A DNA stretch of 64,000 nucleotides from Metapseudomonas sp043392685 (GTDB lineage Bacteria; Pseudomonadota; Gammaproteobacteria; Pseudomonadales; Pseudomonadaceae), in the NCBI GenBank assembly GCA_043392685.1, contig JBHZGM010000010.1. One strand, given 5' to 3'. The notes below the pieces were generated by a model. It ran no database searches. It was not told the origin of the DNA and saw only the letters and a program-made list of their open reading frames with translations. Positions 47,343-56,812 of this stretch are shown in pieces. Within the stretch, counting starts at the first letter, position 1, and each line of letters opens with the position of its first letter. Made by a program: the position numbers and the translations under genes.

Positions 47343-48905
47343 CTATTTCACCTCTTCGATTTCACCAGGGCGCCAGGTCTGGTCGAACCAGGGCTCGAGC
47401 GGACCGTACAGCCGGAACAGCGTGTACCAGGCTTTTCCAGGTACGGTCTGGATCCAGTTAGCGTCCTTGCCTTCCGGCGCCTGCGGGCCGAAATACAGGT
47501 CAATGGAGCCGTCTGCATTGGCGATCAGGTCATCGCGCTTGTTGTTCTTGCTGGGGAACGTCTGGCCTGTTTGCAGCTCGGACCGGGTTTGCGGGTCGTA
47601 GACCACGATGGACCAGAAGTTCTTGGCAGGTGCATTGGCGGGGATGTTCAGCCGGTAGGTCTTGCTGCCGTCCAGGTAGGCCCCCTTCCTGTCAGTCGCC
47701 GCATAGGCGTACTGCGAGCCCGCCCCGACCATCTTCAACACCATGGCCGGGGTGTTGACGGTGGCCTGGTAGAAGAACAGCGTCCGCGCATCCAGATTGC
47801 GGCCGCCCATACCTTTGTCTGAGAGCCACTGATAGTCGCCGCCGATGAATGCATGGGTCCATGCACTACCCGGATGGAGAGGGGCATCTTTAAAACGCGG
47901 TCGGAAACTGATTGCCCGGGCGGTCGCGTTGCCGATGGCGACTGCCTCGGTGAGTATCTTCTGCATCCGCGCGTCTGGTGCGAAGGGTTTGCCCTTCTCG
48001 ATACCGATTGCAGCGAAAAGCCCACGCAGCTCCGGGTCAAGCATCGACACAGGCTCGCGATCGATCACGGTATGAAGCTCTTCGTAGAACTTGAAGTTGT
48101 TGGCGTGGATGGTGTTGAAGAATTTCCGCGAGGCGCTGACAAACTCCATCTTCGGAGGATTGCCCTTGCTGGACAACGGATAGACCTTTACCCCGCTCTC
48201 GAACATCTTGGTGGCGGCATCGGGTTTGCCGTCCACCAGGAAGCCGCGCAGGATCAGCCAGTTGACGTAACTGGTCGACCTGGAAACGAAGTATTTCTCA
48301 CCTTCGACGACAGCTTCCATACCGCCCACTGGCGGAGCGAGATCCCCCTTGTAGTCCGGTGGCAGGATCAGGTATTTCCCCCCCTTGCCGCGGTCGGGAC
48401 CTGGGGCGCCCATGTCCGTGACGAAGCGAAAGTACGCGTCGTTGACGGTGCCGGGGCCCGAACCTGGTGGAATCTCGACAACGGTTGCACCGTCCTTCTC
48501 GAGATTCAGGAACACCGACAAATAGACCGTGTCGGTATTGCCGGTCAGCATCAGCGGAGCCGAATCCAGCAACTTGTCCATGATGAGTGCCTTGTTCGAG
48601 GCATCCACCCCCATGCTGAGGTGACCCAGGCGCAGCCCTTCAATGGAGGTGGCGGGGATACCATTGAGGAAGGTCTCCACGCCTCGCATCAGGTCGAGGT
48701 TGTCATACAGCGCCTCGACCGTCGCCGCATCCGGCATTCCGTCGAAGAAACGCAATGTACCCAGGCGGGTTTCGACGGAGTCCGGGGTCATGACCTTGTC
48801 GGGAATCCGGTAGTTGTAACCCGGTGTCTTGTCCTGTGTTGCGGCAACTGATGCGCAACTCAGCATGGCCAACGCGGCCATGCACATCCTGTATTTGGTC
48901 GTCAT
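47343..48905 (-). CDS. DUF1254/DUF1214 protein
   Basis: A 520-residue exported protein; the signal MTTKYRMCMAALAMLSCASVA ends near residue 22. An N-terminal DUF1254 half includes NTDTVYLSVFLNLEKDG and VEIPPGSGPGTVNDAYFRF; a C-terminal DUF1214 half has FWSIVVYDPQTRS and SIDLYFGPQAPEGKDANWIQ, ending RPGEIEEVK. Such proteins are frequent in Pseudomonas and mycobacteria; the function is unknown. The neighbouring gene at 49504-50913 belongs to the same family but is divergent in sequence. No promoter element recognised. Confidence 0.88.
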   Translation of the reverse strand: MTTKYRMCMAALAMLSCASVAATQDKTPGYNYRIPDKVMTPDSVETRLGTLRFFDGMPDAATVEALYDNLDLMRGVETFLNGIPATSIEGLRLGHLSMGVDASNKALIMDKLLDSAPLMLTGNTDTVYLSVFLNLEKDGATVVEIPPGSGPGTVNDAYFRFVTDMGAPGPDRGKGGKYLILPPDYKGDLAPPVGGMEAVVEGEKYFVSRSTSYVNWLILRGFLVDGKPDAATKMFESGVKVYPLSSKGNPPKMEFVSASRKFFNTIHANNFKFYEELHTVIDREPVSMLDPELRGLFAAIGIEKGKPFAPDARMQKILTEAVAIGNATARAISFRPRFKDAPLHPGSAWTHAFIGGDYQWLSDKGMGGRNLDARTLFFYQATVNTPAMVLKMVGAGSQYAYAATDRKGAYLDGSKTYRLNIPANAPAKNFWSIVVYDPQTRSELQTGQTFPSKNNKRDDLIANADGSIDLYFGPQAPEGKDANWIQTVPGKAWYTLFRLYGPLEPWFDQTWRPGEIEEVK

Positions 48906-49031
48906 CGGAACTTACTCCCTTTCATTCTCTCGGCAATCTGACAAGACACGCTGAGACGGCTCAGCGGCTCTACGTTATATGGGCGTCACACAATCGGTAC
49001 AGCCACTGACCGGGGTCATTCTTCCCCCCCT

Positions 49032-49230
49032 TCAAGACCTCAAAACCTCGGTGGTGAACTCATCAATGAGCGGCTTGAGATCGGTACTGTCGTTGCGCAG
49101 CGTCTTCCCAAAGCCCTTGCGCACGACGCGCAGCACGGCCTTGCCAGCGCTGGTGTCGATCAGTTCCCCTTCCAGATACAGCTCGGCATCCTGGTCGCGC
49201 TCACTAGGGGCGGCCACCAGCAAAGCGCGA
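49032..49230 (-). pseudogene. 3' fragment of a DUF3313 lipoprotein gene
   Basis: SERDQDAELYLEGELIDTSA, then GKAVLRVVRKGFGKTLRN and DLKPLIDEFTTEVL repeat the end of the complete gene at 51009-51671 nearly word for word. The first ~150 residues are absent and there is no start. It sits upstream of the DUF1254 gene, as the intact copy does at 51009 relative to 50913, so a whole DUF3313-DUF1254 unit was duplicated and then this copy lost most of its length. The rest of 48906-49503 has no gene. Confidence 0.82.
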
Positions 49231-49463
49231 CAGCATTCTGCAGAACATAAAAAGCCACGGCTCAGGTTCCACCCCCAGCAACGGGGGGCATGACGTTGAA
49301 CAAGACGGGAAAGCAACCAGAGCTCAGGCCTCGGGGCGCCGACGCTGTACTAGGATGAGGCCATGACATACGCGGCCGCGTGGTATCTGGGAGTGCCGAA
49401 GGTGAGACAAGGGGATTACCGCCCCCTCCGAATCAGGCTTGCGAACAACGAGTAGCCCAATGG

Positions 49464-49488
49464 GCCCCAATGCCAACTGCATTGGGGC
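49464..49488 (-). terminator. Hairpin after the second DUF1254 gene
   Basis: GCCCCAATGC and GCATTGGGGC form a perfect ten-base stem with a five-base loop, 16 bases past the stop. No T-run follows, so terminator function is only likely. Confidence 0.5.
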
Positions 49489-49503
49489 ATCTCACCAAGG
49501 CAG

Positions 49504-50913
49504 CTAATTGACGCGGACGATCTGCGGCGGAGTCCAGCTACCATCCAGGATCGAGGGGTTGCCCTCCTTCGGCCAGTACATTCGCATCATTGGCAGGAAA
49601 TCACCTTGAGGTGCCGGCAGCCAGTTGGCCTCCTTGTCCTTGCCGGGAGACTGGTGTTGGAAGTACAGCGTAAGCGAGCCGTCGGCGTTGTATTGCAGAT
49701 CGTTGCGCGCGCTGACGGTGAACTTGCTGAGCGGGTTCGGCACGAACCACCAACCTTTGTCGATCTCATACATGGTGATGGACCAGAAGCCGTTCACCGG
49801 GGGCGTCTGCCCCTTGGGGAACGTCAGGGTGTACTTGTTTGCGCCGTTGAGTTTCTGTCCGTCGCTGTCCACCTCGGTGTAGGGATACACCGCGTCCCTC
49901 TCCACGTTTGCGGGCCAGCCGAAGGCTGCGACTACGGCACGCTTCATATAGTCAGTGCCGTATACACCAAGCCCCTTGGTGTAGGTCCAGCCGTTGACCT
50001 TGTGTCCCAGGGTGCCTTGGTTGGCCCCGATCTCCTTCAGGGCGACCTCTGGCAGGTCGCTCAACTTCGCTTGCAGCGCCGAGTCCAGGTTGCCGAGTTT
50101 GAACGGCTTGCAGGGTTCGATGCCAAGCTTGGCCATGCGGACCAGGATAGCGCCGTCCTCAGCGGCGGGAGGCGCCGCTTCACACATCAGTTCGGCGAGC
50201 TTGTTGAAATAGGTCTCGGTACTCATGCCGAGGATCACTTCCTGCGGTTTGGCCGTCATGCTGAAGCCCGGATTCGGATCCACTGCTGGAGCCTTGGGCG
50301 TATAGGGTTTACCCCAGGCCGACAGCGGGGTGAGCTTCAACTGCGCCTGCAGGGCATTGACGGCCTCGTAATCCTTTTCGGTGCCATCGGCGTAGGTGCG
50401 CCCCAGAATCAACATCTTTCGGGTGGCGGATTTGATCTGCTTCATACCCTCGGGCACCTTGCCCTCCCAGCCCGGCCCGGTCAGCAGATAGTTGGCCGCA
50501 GCGCCGCCTGCGGTGCGCGCCCCAGGGGAGTCGAAGATGGTCATCCACAAGTTGTACATCGGCATCAGGTAATAACGATCGCCCATGTCGGGATGACTGA
50601 ATACCTGCGGCTCGCTCAAATCCGCCCAAGCAATCGAGTAGAGCGTGTCGGCATTCGGTGCCGACACGCCGCGGTACCCCGCCGGCGGATAACGCTTGAC
50701 GTTGAAGAACTGCCCCATGGGGGCATGTTCGTTGTCCACCTTGTCTACGTTGGTCATCTGCACACGGGTGACCTCGGTAGTCATCAACGAATAGCCGTAG
50801 ACGTAGGCGTCCTTGGCAATCTGCAGGAGTTCGTCCTGATCGGCAGCCGATGCATGGCCGGCTAGCCCCTGGCTGATAGCGGCAGCCAGCATGGCTGTAG
50901 ATGCAATTTTCAT
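49504..50913 (-). CDS. DUF1254/DUF1214 protein
   Basis: A 469-residue exported protein with signal MKIASTAMLAAAISQGLAGHASA. DUF1254 segment: SAPNADTLYSIAWADLSEP and MPMYNLWMTIFDSPGAR; DUF1214 segment: VNGFWSITMYEIDKGWWFVP and SLTLYFQHQSPGKDKEANWL. Start at 50913 is chosen because AAGGAG is seven bases before it, whereas the ATG at 50919 would overlap the ribosome site. It is the last gene after the FadL-like and DUF3313 genes on the minus strand. Biochemical role unknown. Confidence 0.88.
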   Translation of the reverse strand: MKIASTAMLAAAISQGLAGHASAADQDELLQIAKDAYVYGYSLMTTEVTRVQMTNVDKVDNEHAPMGQFFNVKRYPPAGYRGVSAPNADTLYSIAWADLSEPQVFSHPDMGDRYYLMPMYNLWMTIFDSPGARTAGGAAANYLLTGPGWEGKVPEGMKQIKSATRKMLILGRTYADGTEKDYEAVNALQAQLKLTPLSAWGKPYTPKAPAVDPNPGFSMTAKPQEVILGMSTETYFNKLAELMCEAAPPAAEDGAILVRMAKLGIEPCKPFKLGNLDSALQAKLSDLPEVALKEIGANQGTLGHKVNGWTYTKGLGVYGTDYMKRAVVAAFGWPANVERDAVYPYTEVDSDGQKLNGANKYTLTFPKGQTPPVNGFWSITMYEIDKGWWFVPNPLSKFTVSARNDLQYNADGSLTLYFQHQSPGKDKEANWLPAPQGDFLPMMRMYWPKEGNPSILDGSWTPPQIVRVN

Positions 50914-51008
50914 ATGCATTCTCCTTGGCTATGAGACGGTTTTTGCGCACAGGAACACAGCGCGGTCTGGATATCGAATCACTTACTCGCGCACAGTCCC
51001 CTGCAGGG

Positions 51009-51671
51009 CTAACGGAACTTCAAAACGTCGGTGGTGAGTTCGTCGACAACCGGCTTGAGATCGGCGAATCCAATAGCCTGGCGGTCATTGCTCAGCGTCT
51101 TCCCAAAGCCCTTGCGCACGACGCGCATCACGGCCTTGCCGGTGCTGGTGTCGATCAGCTCCCCTTCCAGGTACAACTCGGTATCCTGGTCGCGCTCGCC
51201 GGTGGCGGCCATGGTGCCGGCCACCACCAGAGCGATGGGGATGACCTCATAGGGCTTGAGCCCCTCGGTGTTGGCACTGACGCCGGTAATGGCCCCGCGA
51301 AACTCGAGGGTGCGAGGCCCGGTGGAGAAGCCCACCAGTTGGAACCTGCTGGACAACGCCTCGCCCAGGCGCGCGTTGGCGTACTTCAACAGTTCGTCGT
51401 AGGTCTGCTGCCCAATGCGATCTGTCGTTTGCGGGGTGGGGTAAAAGCGCAGCGGCTGAAAGATCAGCTTGTCGTAGTTGGCCACATTGAACGCGGGATC
51501 CACCCAGCGCAGGGCCTTCTGGCCGCTGGCGGTTTCGACGGTTTTCAACCCGTCGTAGCTGGGAAGAAACCCTGAATACTGCTCCTGGCTGACCGTTTTG
51601 CTGGTGCAGCCATTCAGTAGTACTGCGGCAGCCACGAGGCTGCCTGCCATCAGGGTCCTGGTCTTCATCAT
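51009..51671 (-). CDS. DUF3313 lipoprotein
   Basis: A 220-residue lipoprotein. The signal MMKTRTLMAGSLVAAAVLLNGC ends in the lipobox LLNGC, so Cys is acylated. The body (SGFLPSYDGLKTVETASGQK, then ELIDTSTGKAVMRVVRKGFG) is the DUF3313 family of unknown function. It lies between a FadL-like porin gene and a DUF1254 gene with gaps of about 95 bases, so an operon is likely. A broken relative lies at 49032-49230. Confidence 0.87.
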   Translation of the reverse strand: MMKTRTLMAGSLVAAAVLLNGCTSKTVSQEQYSGFLPSYDGLKTVETASGQKALRWVDPAFNVANYDKLIFQPLRFYPTPQTTDRIGQQTYDELLKYANARLGEALSSRFQLVGFSTGPRTLEFRGAITGVSANTEGLKPYEVIPIALVVAGTMAATGERDQDTELYLEGELIDTSTGKAVMRVVRKGFGKTLSNDRQAIGFADLKPVVDELTTDVLKFR

Positions 51672-51768
51672 GATCGTGCTCTCTCCTTGTTGGACATTAG
51701 GTTCTACGAGTCCCTGTACATGCATGCGTTGTGCATCCAACCGCGTCACGGACCACCACTCACAACAC

Positions 51769-53088
51769 TCAGAAGCGCCAGGTAGCGCTGGCACTGAGCG
51801 CCTGGATCCAGGCATTGTCGAATTCGCCGGAAACCCGCTGGGGCGCATCAAGTGGGAGCGACTTCTCCTGGCTGATCTCCATGTCCCCGAGCCAGACCAT
51901 TTCATAGCTCAGGTTCATCTCGGTCTGGGCATCCAATGCATACGTCAGGCCCGTGCCGAAGCGCCAGGTTTCTGCCATCGGCACCGTGAGCGTGCGATCC
52001 TCGTCATCCACCGGCGAGCTGTCGTAGCCCACGCCGAAACTCCACATCCACCGAGGGTCGAACCGGTACTGGGTGCCGACAGAGAGATGCCAGGTATCGC
52101 GATAATTCGCCTCAAGCGTTGCTGAGCGGGGCTGGTTGCTGTCCAGATCGACGCCCACCTCACCGAACCTGGACCAGTCCTGCCAATTGGCGCTGGCCAG
52201 GAGTGCCCACTGCTCGTCGAGCTGGTGGTAGAGGCTGAAGGTCAGGGTTTGTGGCACCTGCATATCGATGCGGGTGGCGGCGTCCAGCAGTCCGCGATCG
52301 CGCAGCAAACGGGTCGTCACGGGGCCGACACCCTGAAGGTCCAGGCCATCCTCGAACTCGACGTCGATCTCGCTCGTGTAGCTCAGGCCCAATCGCGTCC
52401 CGGGAGCAGGGGCATAGACAACCCCCAGATTGCCGCCATAGCCCCAATCATGGTCCCGGTATTTCAGTTGGCCGTCCGGGCGCTGGAGCAGTCCCAGCGG
52501 ATCGTTGTTCACGGCCAACTGGGTATCCAGCGTGGCATAGAAAGCACGCAGGCCAACGCCGAATGCCCACTGCTCGTTGAGGCGATAGGCCAGTGCCGGC
52601 ATGAGCGACATACCGAGCAATTCGCCGTTCTGCAGGAAGTAGCGGCCGCTCCAGTCATTCTCATAATTGAGATTGAGGCCGAAGTCACCGTAGCTGGCAA
52701 AGCCGACCGTCCAGCCATCGCCGATTTCCCGGGTCACGAACAAGCTCCCGCCTGGGGACCACTCCATCGCGTTGCCGCTGTCTCCCCCTGCGACGTTGGT
52801 GTTTTCGTCCAACTCGAAGTCCAGGTTGCTGTGCAGCACCTGGGCGCCAGCGGTGATCTGCGTACCGGGCAACCAGGCCATACCCGCCACGTTGCTGGCG
52901 AGGGTGGCGGGTCCCTGGGCTCTAGCTGCGGCTCCCGCATTTGCCAGTCCCACGTTGTCCGTGCCGATCTCATAGAGCATCAGGCCTCCCGCCAGCAGTT
53001 GGCCGGGCAACATCATGAGGGCTGCTGAAACTGCCATGTAAAGACGTGGAGTCATCCATTTATCCTTGTTTGCGATACGTGCAGCCAT
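51769..53088 (-). CDS. FadL/OmpP1/TodX-type outer-membrane hydrophobic-compound transporter
   Basis: A 439-residue outer-membrane porin. Start at 53088, after GGAG, gives a signal ending near LLA-GGL. The mature N-terminus GLMLYEIGTDNVGLANAGAA and the GPATLASNVAGMAWLPG segment match the FadL hatch/NPA region, and the protein ends ATWRF with a terminal Phe. FadL proteins import fatty acids and aromatic hydrocarbons laterally into the outer membrane. The upstream extension of the reading frame encodes the tail of another protein (53098-53178) and is not part of this gene. Confidence 0.9.
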   Translation of the reverse strand: MAARIANKDKWMTPRLYMAVSAALMMLPGQLLAGGLMLYEIGTDNVGLANAGAAARAQGPATLASNVAGMAWLPGTQITAGAQVLHSNLDFELDENTNVAGGDSGNAMEWSPGGSLFVTREIGDGWTVGFASYGDFGLNLNYENDWSGRYFLQNGELLGMSLMPALAYRLNEQWAFGVGLRAFYATLDTQLAVNNDPLGLLQRPDGQLKYRDHDWGYGGNLGVVYAPAPGTRLGLSYTSEIDVEFEDGLDLQGVGPVTTRLLRDRGLLDAATRIDMQVPQTLTFSLYHQLDEQWALLASANWQDWSRFGEVGVDLDSNQPRSATLEANYRDTWHLSVGTQYRFDPRWMWSFGVGYDSSPVDDEDRTLTVPMAETWRFGTGLTYALDAQTEMNLSYEMVWLGDMEISQEKSLPLDAPQRVSGEFDNAWIQALSASATWRF

Positions 53089-53097
53089 GTGTCTCTC

Positions 53098-53178
53098 CTG
53101 ATTCACCACTTTGATTTCACCTGATCGCCAGGACGTGTCGAAGTAAGCGGATAGCGGGTTGAAGAGACGCAAGATAGG
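53098..53178 (-). pseudogene. 3' end of a third DUF1254/DUF1214 gene
   Basis: PILRLFNPLSAYFDTSWRSG, continuing EIKVVNQ, is homologous to the last residues of the protein encoded at 47343-48905 (LFRLYGPLEPWFDQTWRPGE). Only this ~27-residue tail remains, ten bases before the porin start. It shows that a DUF1254-family gene once stood upstream of the porin gene and was deleted except for its end. Confidence 0.65.
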
Positions 53179-53597
53179 TATAAAACCGGTCAGAAATCCG
53201 GCGTTGAAAAAAACCGGGCTTTCTGTGAAGGAGGCTCCAGTCCGATTCGGTGTGCGCAACTACCCCTTCTGCGCTACCCGTAGCCCCGTCACTCTTATGA
53301 ACTCCCCTTTTTGAACTATGGGGACAGTGCGTACCCCTCTGCCAGCGTAGTACAACCGAGCCGCTATCGTAGAAACCGCGTGTTCCTGGGGCTGGTCAAA
53401 AGCACGTTCCGTCTTGATTCGAGGGGGTGCTGTGCATGTGGCAACTAGCCGCTATATTCTTTCGCCGGGGAAAAGACCCCGTCTACCATTCGAGTGCAAA
53501 CTTTGCCCGAATTGTGAAAGGGTGTGCGTAACACGTGATTCGCGCCGGAGGTTGCCATCCGGTTGCAGACGGCAGCGTCAGGTCGCTGGGGACACCA
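53179..53597. other. Divergent region between porin and AraC regulator
   Basis: This presumably contains promoters for both directions and the AraC operator, but I see no convincing -35/-10 or repeated half-site. A few short frames on the plus strand have no support as genes. Confidence 0.35.
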
Positions 53598-54620
53598 ATG
53601 GATACTCAGATGGAAAGGAAACCACTCGATCGATTTGCGGTCATCCGGACCGACGACGTCGAAGAGATGAGAGTGGCGGCCAGCCCTTTCTACGGTGAGC
53701 TGCATTTTTCCGTCGCTGATGACTACAAGGGCTTTCGCGCCCGCGCCAACCATTGCCAGCTCAACGATATGGCAATTTCCTATGTGAGCTTTGGGAGCGC
53801 AGTGGATCAGTCCTATTACCCCGACACTTCGGCCGGCTACGCCATACCGATTGCCGTTGCCGGAACCGGCTGGGGCAAAACGCAGGGCAAGAAGGTGAGC
53901 CTTGCCGGACGACAAGGCTTGATTGCATCACCGGGTGAGCGGACCGAGTTGCACTCCGGTCCGGACTTCGAGGAGTTTGCAGTCTTGTTGGACGCCTCTG
54001 TAGTCGAGCGAAAGCTCGCCTGCCTAGTCGGAGCTGAAGTCAACGGGAGGGTCATTTTCGACCCGGCCTTCGACTTCGAGAATCCGCTCGGCCGACAATG
54101 GTGGCGGCTGTTGTGCTTTCTCATCGGGGAGGCCGAAGAGTGCGAGGCCGGTATTCCGCTGACCACCTTGAGTGAGATTGAGCAGGCGCTGATCGTCATG
54201 TTCCTCAAGACGAGCCGCCATAATCTCAGTCACTTGTTGAGTGGTCAGCACCGCGATATCGCACCCAGAACAGTCCGGCTTGCGGAAGAGTACATCGAGG
54301 CTCATTGGGACCAGCCCATCACAGTGGAACGCCTGGCGCAACTTACCAATGTCAGCGTGCGCAGCTTGTTCCATTCCTTCAAGAAAAATCGCGGTTACTC
54401 TCCGATGGGCTTCGTGAAGCAGGTACGCCTTCGCCACGCACGCCAGATGCTATTGAGCGGCCAACCGGGGACGACCATAGCCGCGGTCGCCTATAAGTGC
54501 GGATTCGGTAATCTGGGCAATTTCGCCATGGACTATCGCAGGGCGTTCGGTGAACTTCCGTCGAGTACGTTGAAGTCCGCATGGAGCTCTACAACCCCAA
54601 CTGAGCAAGCTTCGCGCTGA
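53598..54620 (+). CDS. AraC-family transcriptional regulator
   Basis: A 340-residue regulator. The N-terminal ~200 residues resemble the AraC_binding_2 sensor (AINMISYVSFG-type NDMAISYVSFGS, RQGLIASPGERTEL). The C-terminus has the two-helix AraC DNA-binding domain (VERLAQLTNVSVRSLFHSF, then IAAVAYKCGFGNLGNFAMDY). Start at 53598 follows GGGGA; the Met at 53610 is an alternative. It is divergent from the FadL-like porin gene and probably controls that operon. Confidence 0.9.
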   Translation: MDTQMERKPLDRFAVIRTDDVEEMRVAASPFYGELHFSVADDYKGFRARANHCQLNDMAISYVSFGSAVDQSYYPDTSAGYAIPIAVAGTGWGKTQGKKVSLAGRQGLIASPGERTELHSGPDFEEFAVLLDASVVERKLACLVGAEVNGRVIFDPAFDFENPLGRQWWRLLCFLIGEAEECEAGIPLTTLSEIEQALIVMFLKTSRHNLSHLLSGQHRDIAPRTVRLAEEYIEAHWDQPITVERLAQLTNVSVRSLFHSFKKNRGYSPMGFVKQVRLRHARQMLLSGQPGTTIAAVAYKCGFGNLGNFAMDYRRAFGELPSSTLKSAWSSTTPTEQASR

Positions 54621-54850
54621 GCCCCCCCTCAGCGTTCGAGAAGACACTGCAATCTGCGCTTGCGGAAACATCTCCGGCAGCACTCGCGCGCCGGATGCGT
54701 GCGTCCATGCGCCCCCTCGGCGTGGGGGGGGTCAAAAAACACCCGCTCTCTATCTTTCAATCCAGTCAACAGGTGCTGGATTCGACTCCACCCGGCGCGG
54801 CGAACCGCACCTGCTGAGCTCAGTCATTGCTCGAACAGCAGGTGAAGAAG

Positions 54851-55012
54851 ATGAAAACGACAATCGTGCTATCGGCCGTCGCCTCACTGGTCGTAATCGC
54901 CACCTTCCTCGGCGCCACGTGGATACCGTCCCGGCACCTTTCCGCAAATGAGTGCCAGGTAAACCGAACTGCCTGCTTCCCGCCCGCAGTGGGTTTTGCG
55001 TCCCTTCACTGA
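54851..55012 (+). CDS. Possible small exported or membrane peptide
   Basis: A 53-residue frame, MKTTIVLSAVASLVVIATFL, with a single hydrophobic N-terminal segment that could be a signal peptide or transmembrane helix, and two Cys in the rest (NECQVNRTACF). A ribosome-like AGGTGAAGAAG precedes the ATG. No family recognised; the frame is short enough to be accidental. The rest of 54621-55073 shows no other gene. Confidence 0.35.
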   Translation: MKTTIVLSAVASLVVIATFLGATWIPSRHLSANECQVNRTACFPPAVGFASLH

Positions 55013-55042
55013 CCAGCATCGCTCCCCTGCCCCGTATTCCTT

Positions 55043-55065
55043 CAACAACAGCAAGAACAAGAGAA
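55043..55065 (+). promoter_or_regulatory. Crc/Hfq-type A-rich leader of the saccharopine-dehydrogenase-like gene
   Basis: CAACAACAGCAAGAACAAGA, ending GAA, lies just before the ATG at 55074 and replaces a normal GGAGG site, so translation may depend strongly on it being free of Hfq/Crc. Confidence 0.55.
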
Positions 55066-55073
55066 CACACTAA

Positions 55074-56207
55074 ATGGCTAAGTACCCCGTCGTTGTCTAC
55101 GGCGCCAGTGGCTACACCGGCATGCTGACCATGGATTGGCTGATCGACCAGAACATTCCCTTCACCGCCGTGGCGCGCAACGCCGGGCGGGTGCGCGAAA
55201 TGATGGCGCAACGCGTGGTACGCCTGGAGTCGGCCACCTACGAGATCATCGAGGCTGAGCACAATGTCGAATCGCTAGTCGAGGCGTTCAAGGGTGCCAA
55301 GGTCGTCTGCAACACCGTCGGCCCCTTCTCCAAATTCGGCCTGACTGCAGTGGAAGCCGCACTCAAGGCTGGCTGCCACCACCTCGACACCACGGGCGAG
55401 CAAGCCTACGTGAGGCAAGTCCGCGATCAATTCGGCGAGCTCTACCGCCAGGCTGGGCTGCTGGTTTCCCCTTCGCTTGCGTACATGAACACCTTTTCGG
55501 AAATCGCAGCCGAGCTCGCACTGGAACAGCCGGGTATCGACGCCCTGGAAACCTCGGCCCTGTGCCGTGGCCCTCGCGGCGTGGGCGCCGGGGTGACCGT
55601 GGGTTCCACTGCGTCGATCTTCGAGATGTACCGCGCCGTGCCTTGCTATCTCTGGGAGAAGAAACTGGTGCCGCACCCGGTTGGCGCTTCGTTCCAGATC
55701 CATTCGCCGCACTTCATGCAACCGGTATTTGCTCTGCCCTGGGGCGGCACTTCGCTACCGATCTACCTGGAGAACGATCCGCGCGTGCGTTCCTGCGTCT
55801 CCTGCGTCGGCTTCTACGACAACGATGCGATGAAGATGGTCCATGCGCTCGGCGAAAAGTGGGAGGCCGAGTACAAGCACCTGCCAATCGAAGCCCAGGA
55901 CCAGGTGCTCAAGGGCATTGTCGAAGCGACCACCCCGAGCATGCCACCGCGCGAGCGCACCACCCTGACGCGCACCGTCGATACCGCCATCGGCCGCGGC
56001 CAGCTTTCTGCCGTGCGCGCCGAGGTGTTCGGTACCACTCCCTACATCACCACCGGTGCGCTGCAGACCGCAGGCGTTATCAAGCTGCTCGACGGCGAGG
56101 TCGCCAGGGTCGGCTTCGCCTCCGGTTCCAAGGCCTTCGGCCACCGCTATCTACTGGGCTTCTGCGAAGAGCGCGGCCTGGCACGCGCCACCGTCAGCAA
56201 GCTCTGA
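55074..56207 (+). CDS. Saccharopine dehydrogenase-like / trans-acting enoyl reductase-type protein
   Basis: A 377-residue NAD(P)-binding protein. VVVYGASGYTGMLTMDWL is a Rossmann motif of the saccharopine-dehydrogenase superfamily, and CNTVGPFSKFGLTAVEAALK and CHHLDTTGEQAYVRQ follow as in the trans-acting enoyl reductase group. That group reduces enoyl or oxidises acyl intermediates of complex lipids; the substrate is unknown here. First gene of a run that continues with a membrane protein, a cupin and a sulfatase. No Shine-Dalgarno is evident before the ATG. Confidence 0.85.
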   Translation: MAKYPVVVYGASGYTGMLTMDWLIDQNIPFTAVARNAGRVREMMAQRVVRLESATYEIIEAEHNVESLVEAFKGAKVVCNTVGPFSKFGLTAVEAALKAGCHHLDTTGEQAYVRQVRDQFGELYRQAGLLVSPSLAYMNTFSEIAAELALEQPGIDALETSALCRGPRGVGAGVTVGSTASIFEMYRAVPCYLWEKKLVPHPVGASFQIHSPHFMQPVFALPWGGTSLPIYLENDPRVRSCVSCVGFYDNDAMKMVHALGEKWEAEYKHLPIEAQDQVLKGIVEATTPSMPPRERTTLTRTVDTAIGRGQLSAVRAEVFGTTPYITTGALQTAGVIKLLDGEVARVGFASGSKAFGHRYLLGFCEERGLARATVSKL

Positions 56208-56263
56208 TCTCGCCGATCTGACGGCGGCGAGCCCTGCCGCCGTCTCCTGCCGAGGAATACCCC

Positions 56264-56668
56264 ATGTCCGACGGTCATGTTCGTTGGCTGTTTCTCTCCG
56301 CCGCCTGGTTCAACCTGCTGGCCGGGCTGCCCTTCCTGGTGGCCATGGAGCCGGTCGCCGGGCTGATGGGACTGGAGATAACGCCCACGGCCACCCTGTT
56401 CATCCAGATCACCATGGGGGTCGTTGTCGTTTTCGCCCTGGCCTACTGGATGATCGCCCGCGACCCGCTGCGCTACCGCCCGTACATCCCGCTCGGGATG
56501 GTCCTGAAGCTGCTCGTAGTCGTGGTCATCCACGGCCACTGGCTGGCGGGAAACCTCGACTGGCCCCTGGCCGCGCTGGCAATCGGCGACATCGTCTATG
56601 CGCTGCTGTTCTGGCGCTACTACCAGCAGACCGCCCTGCCGGCACCAGCACTGCACGGCAGGACCTGA
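56264..56668 (+). CDS. Small integral membrane protein, four helices
   Basis: A 134-residue protein with four hydrophobic helices (around residues 8-30, 40-62, 72-94 and 100-120). It has no recognised motif; the arrangement resembles DoxX-like proteins. GAGGAATACCCC precedes the ATG. Encoded between the reductase and cupin genes with short gaps, so probably co-transcribed. Confidence 0.75.
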   Translation: MSDGHVRWLFLSAAWFNLLAGLPFLVAMEPVAGLMGLEITPTATLFIQITMGVVVVFALAYWMIARDPLRYRPYIPLGMVLKLLVVVVIHGHWLAGNLDWPLAALAIGDIVYALLFWRYYQQTALPAPALHGRT

Positions 56669-56812
56669 ACCCCGCACGCAACCACACCCGGAGCCCGGCG
56701 CCACCCACCCTACTCTTCGTTGGGGGGGTGATGCCTGGAGGCTACGCCCAGCACGTCCGGGTAATCGCCCAGGCGGGCGACCGATTCCAACCCATCCCGA
56801 GGAACGACAAAA

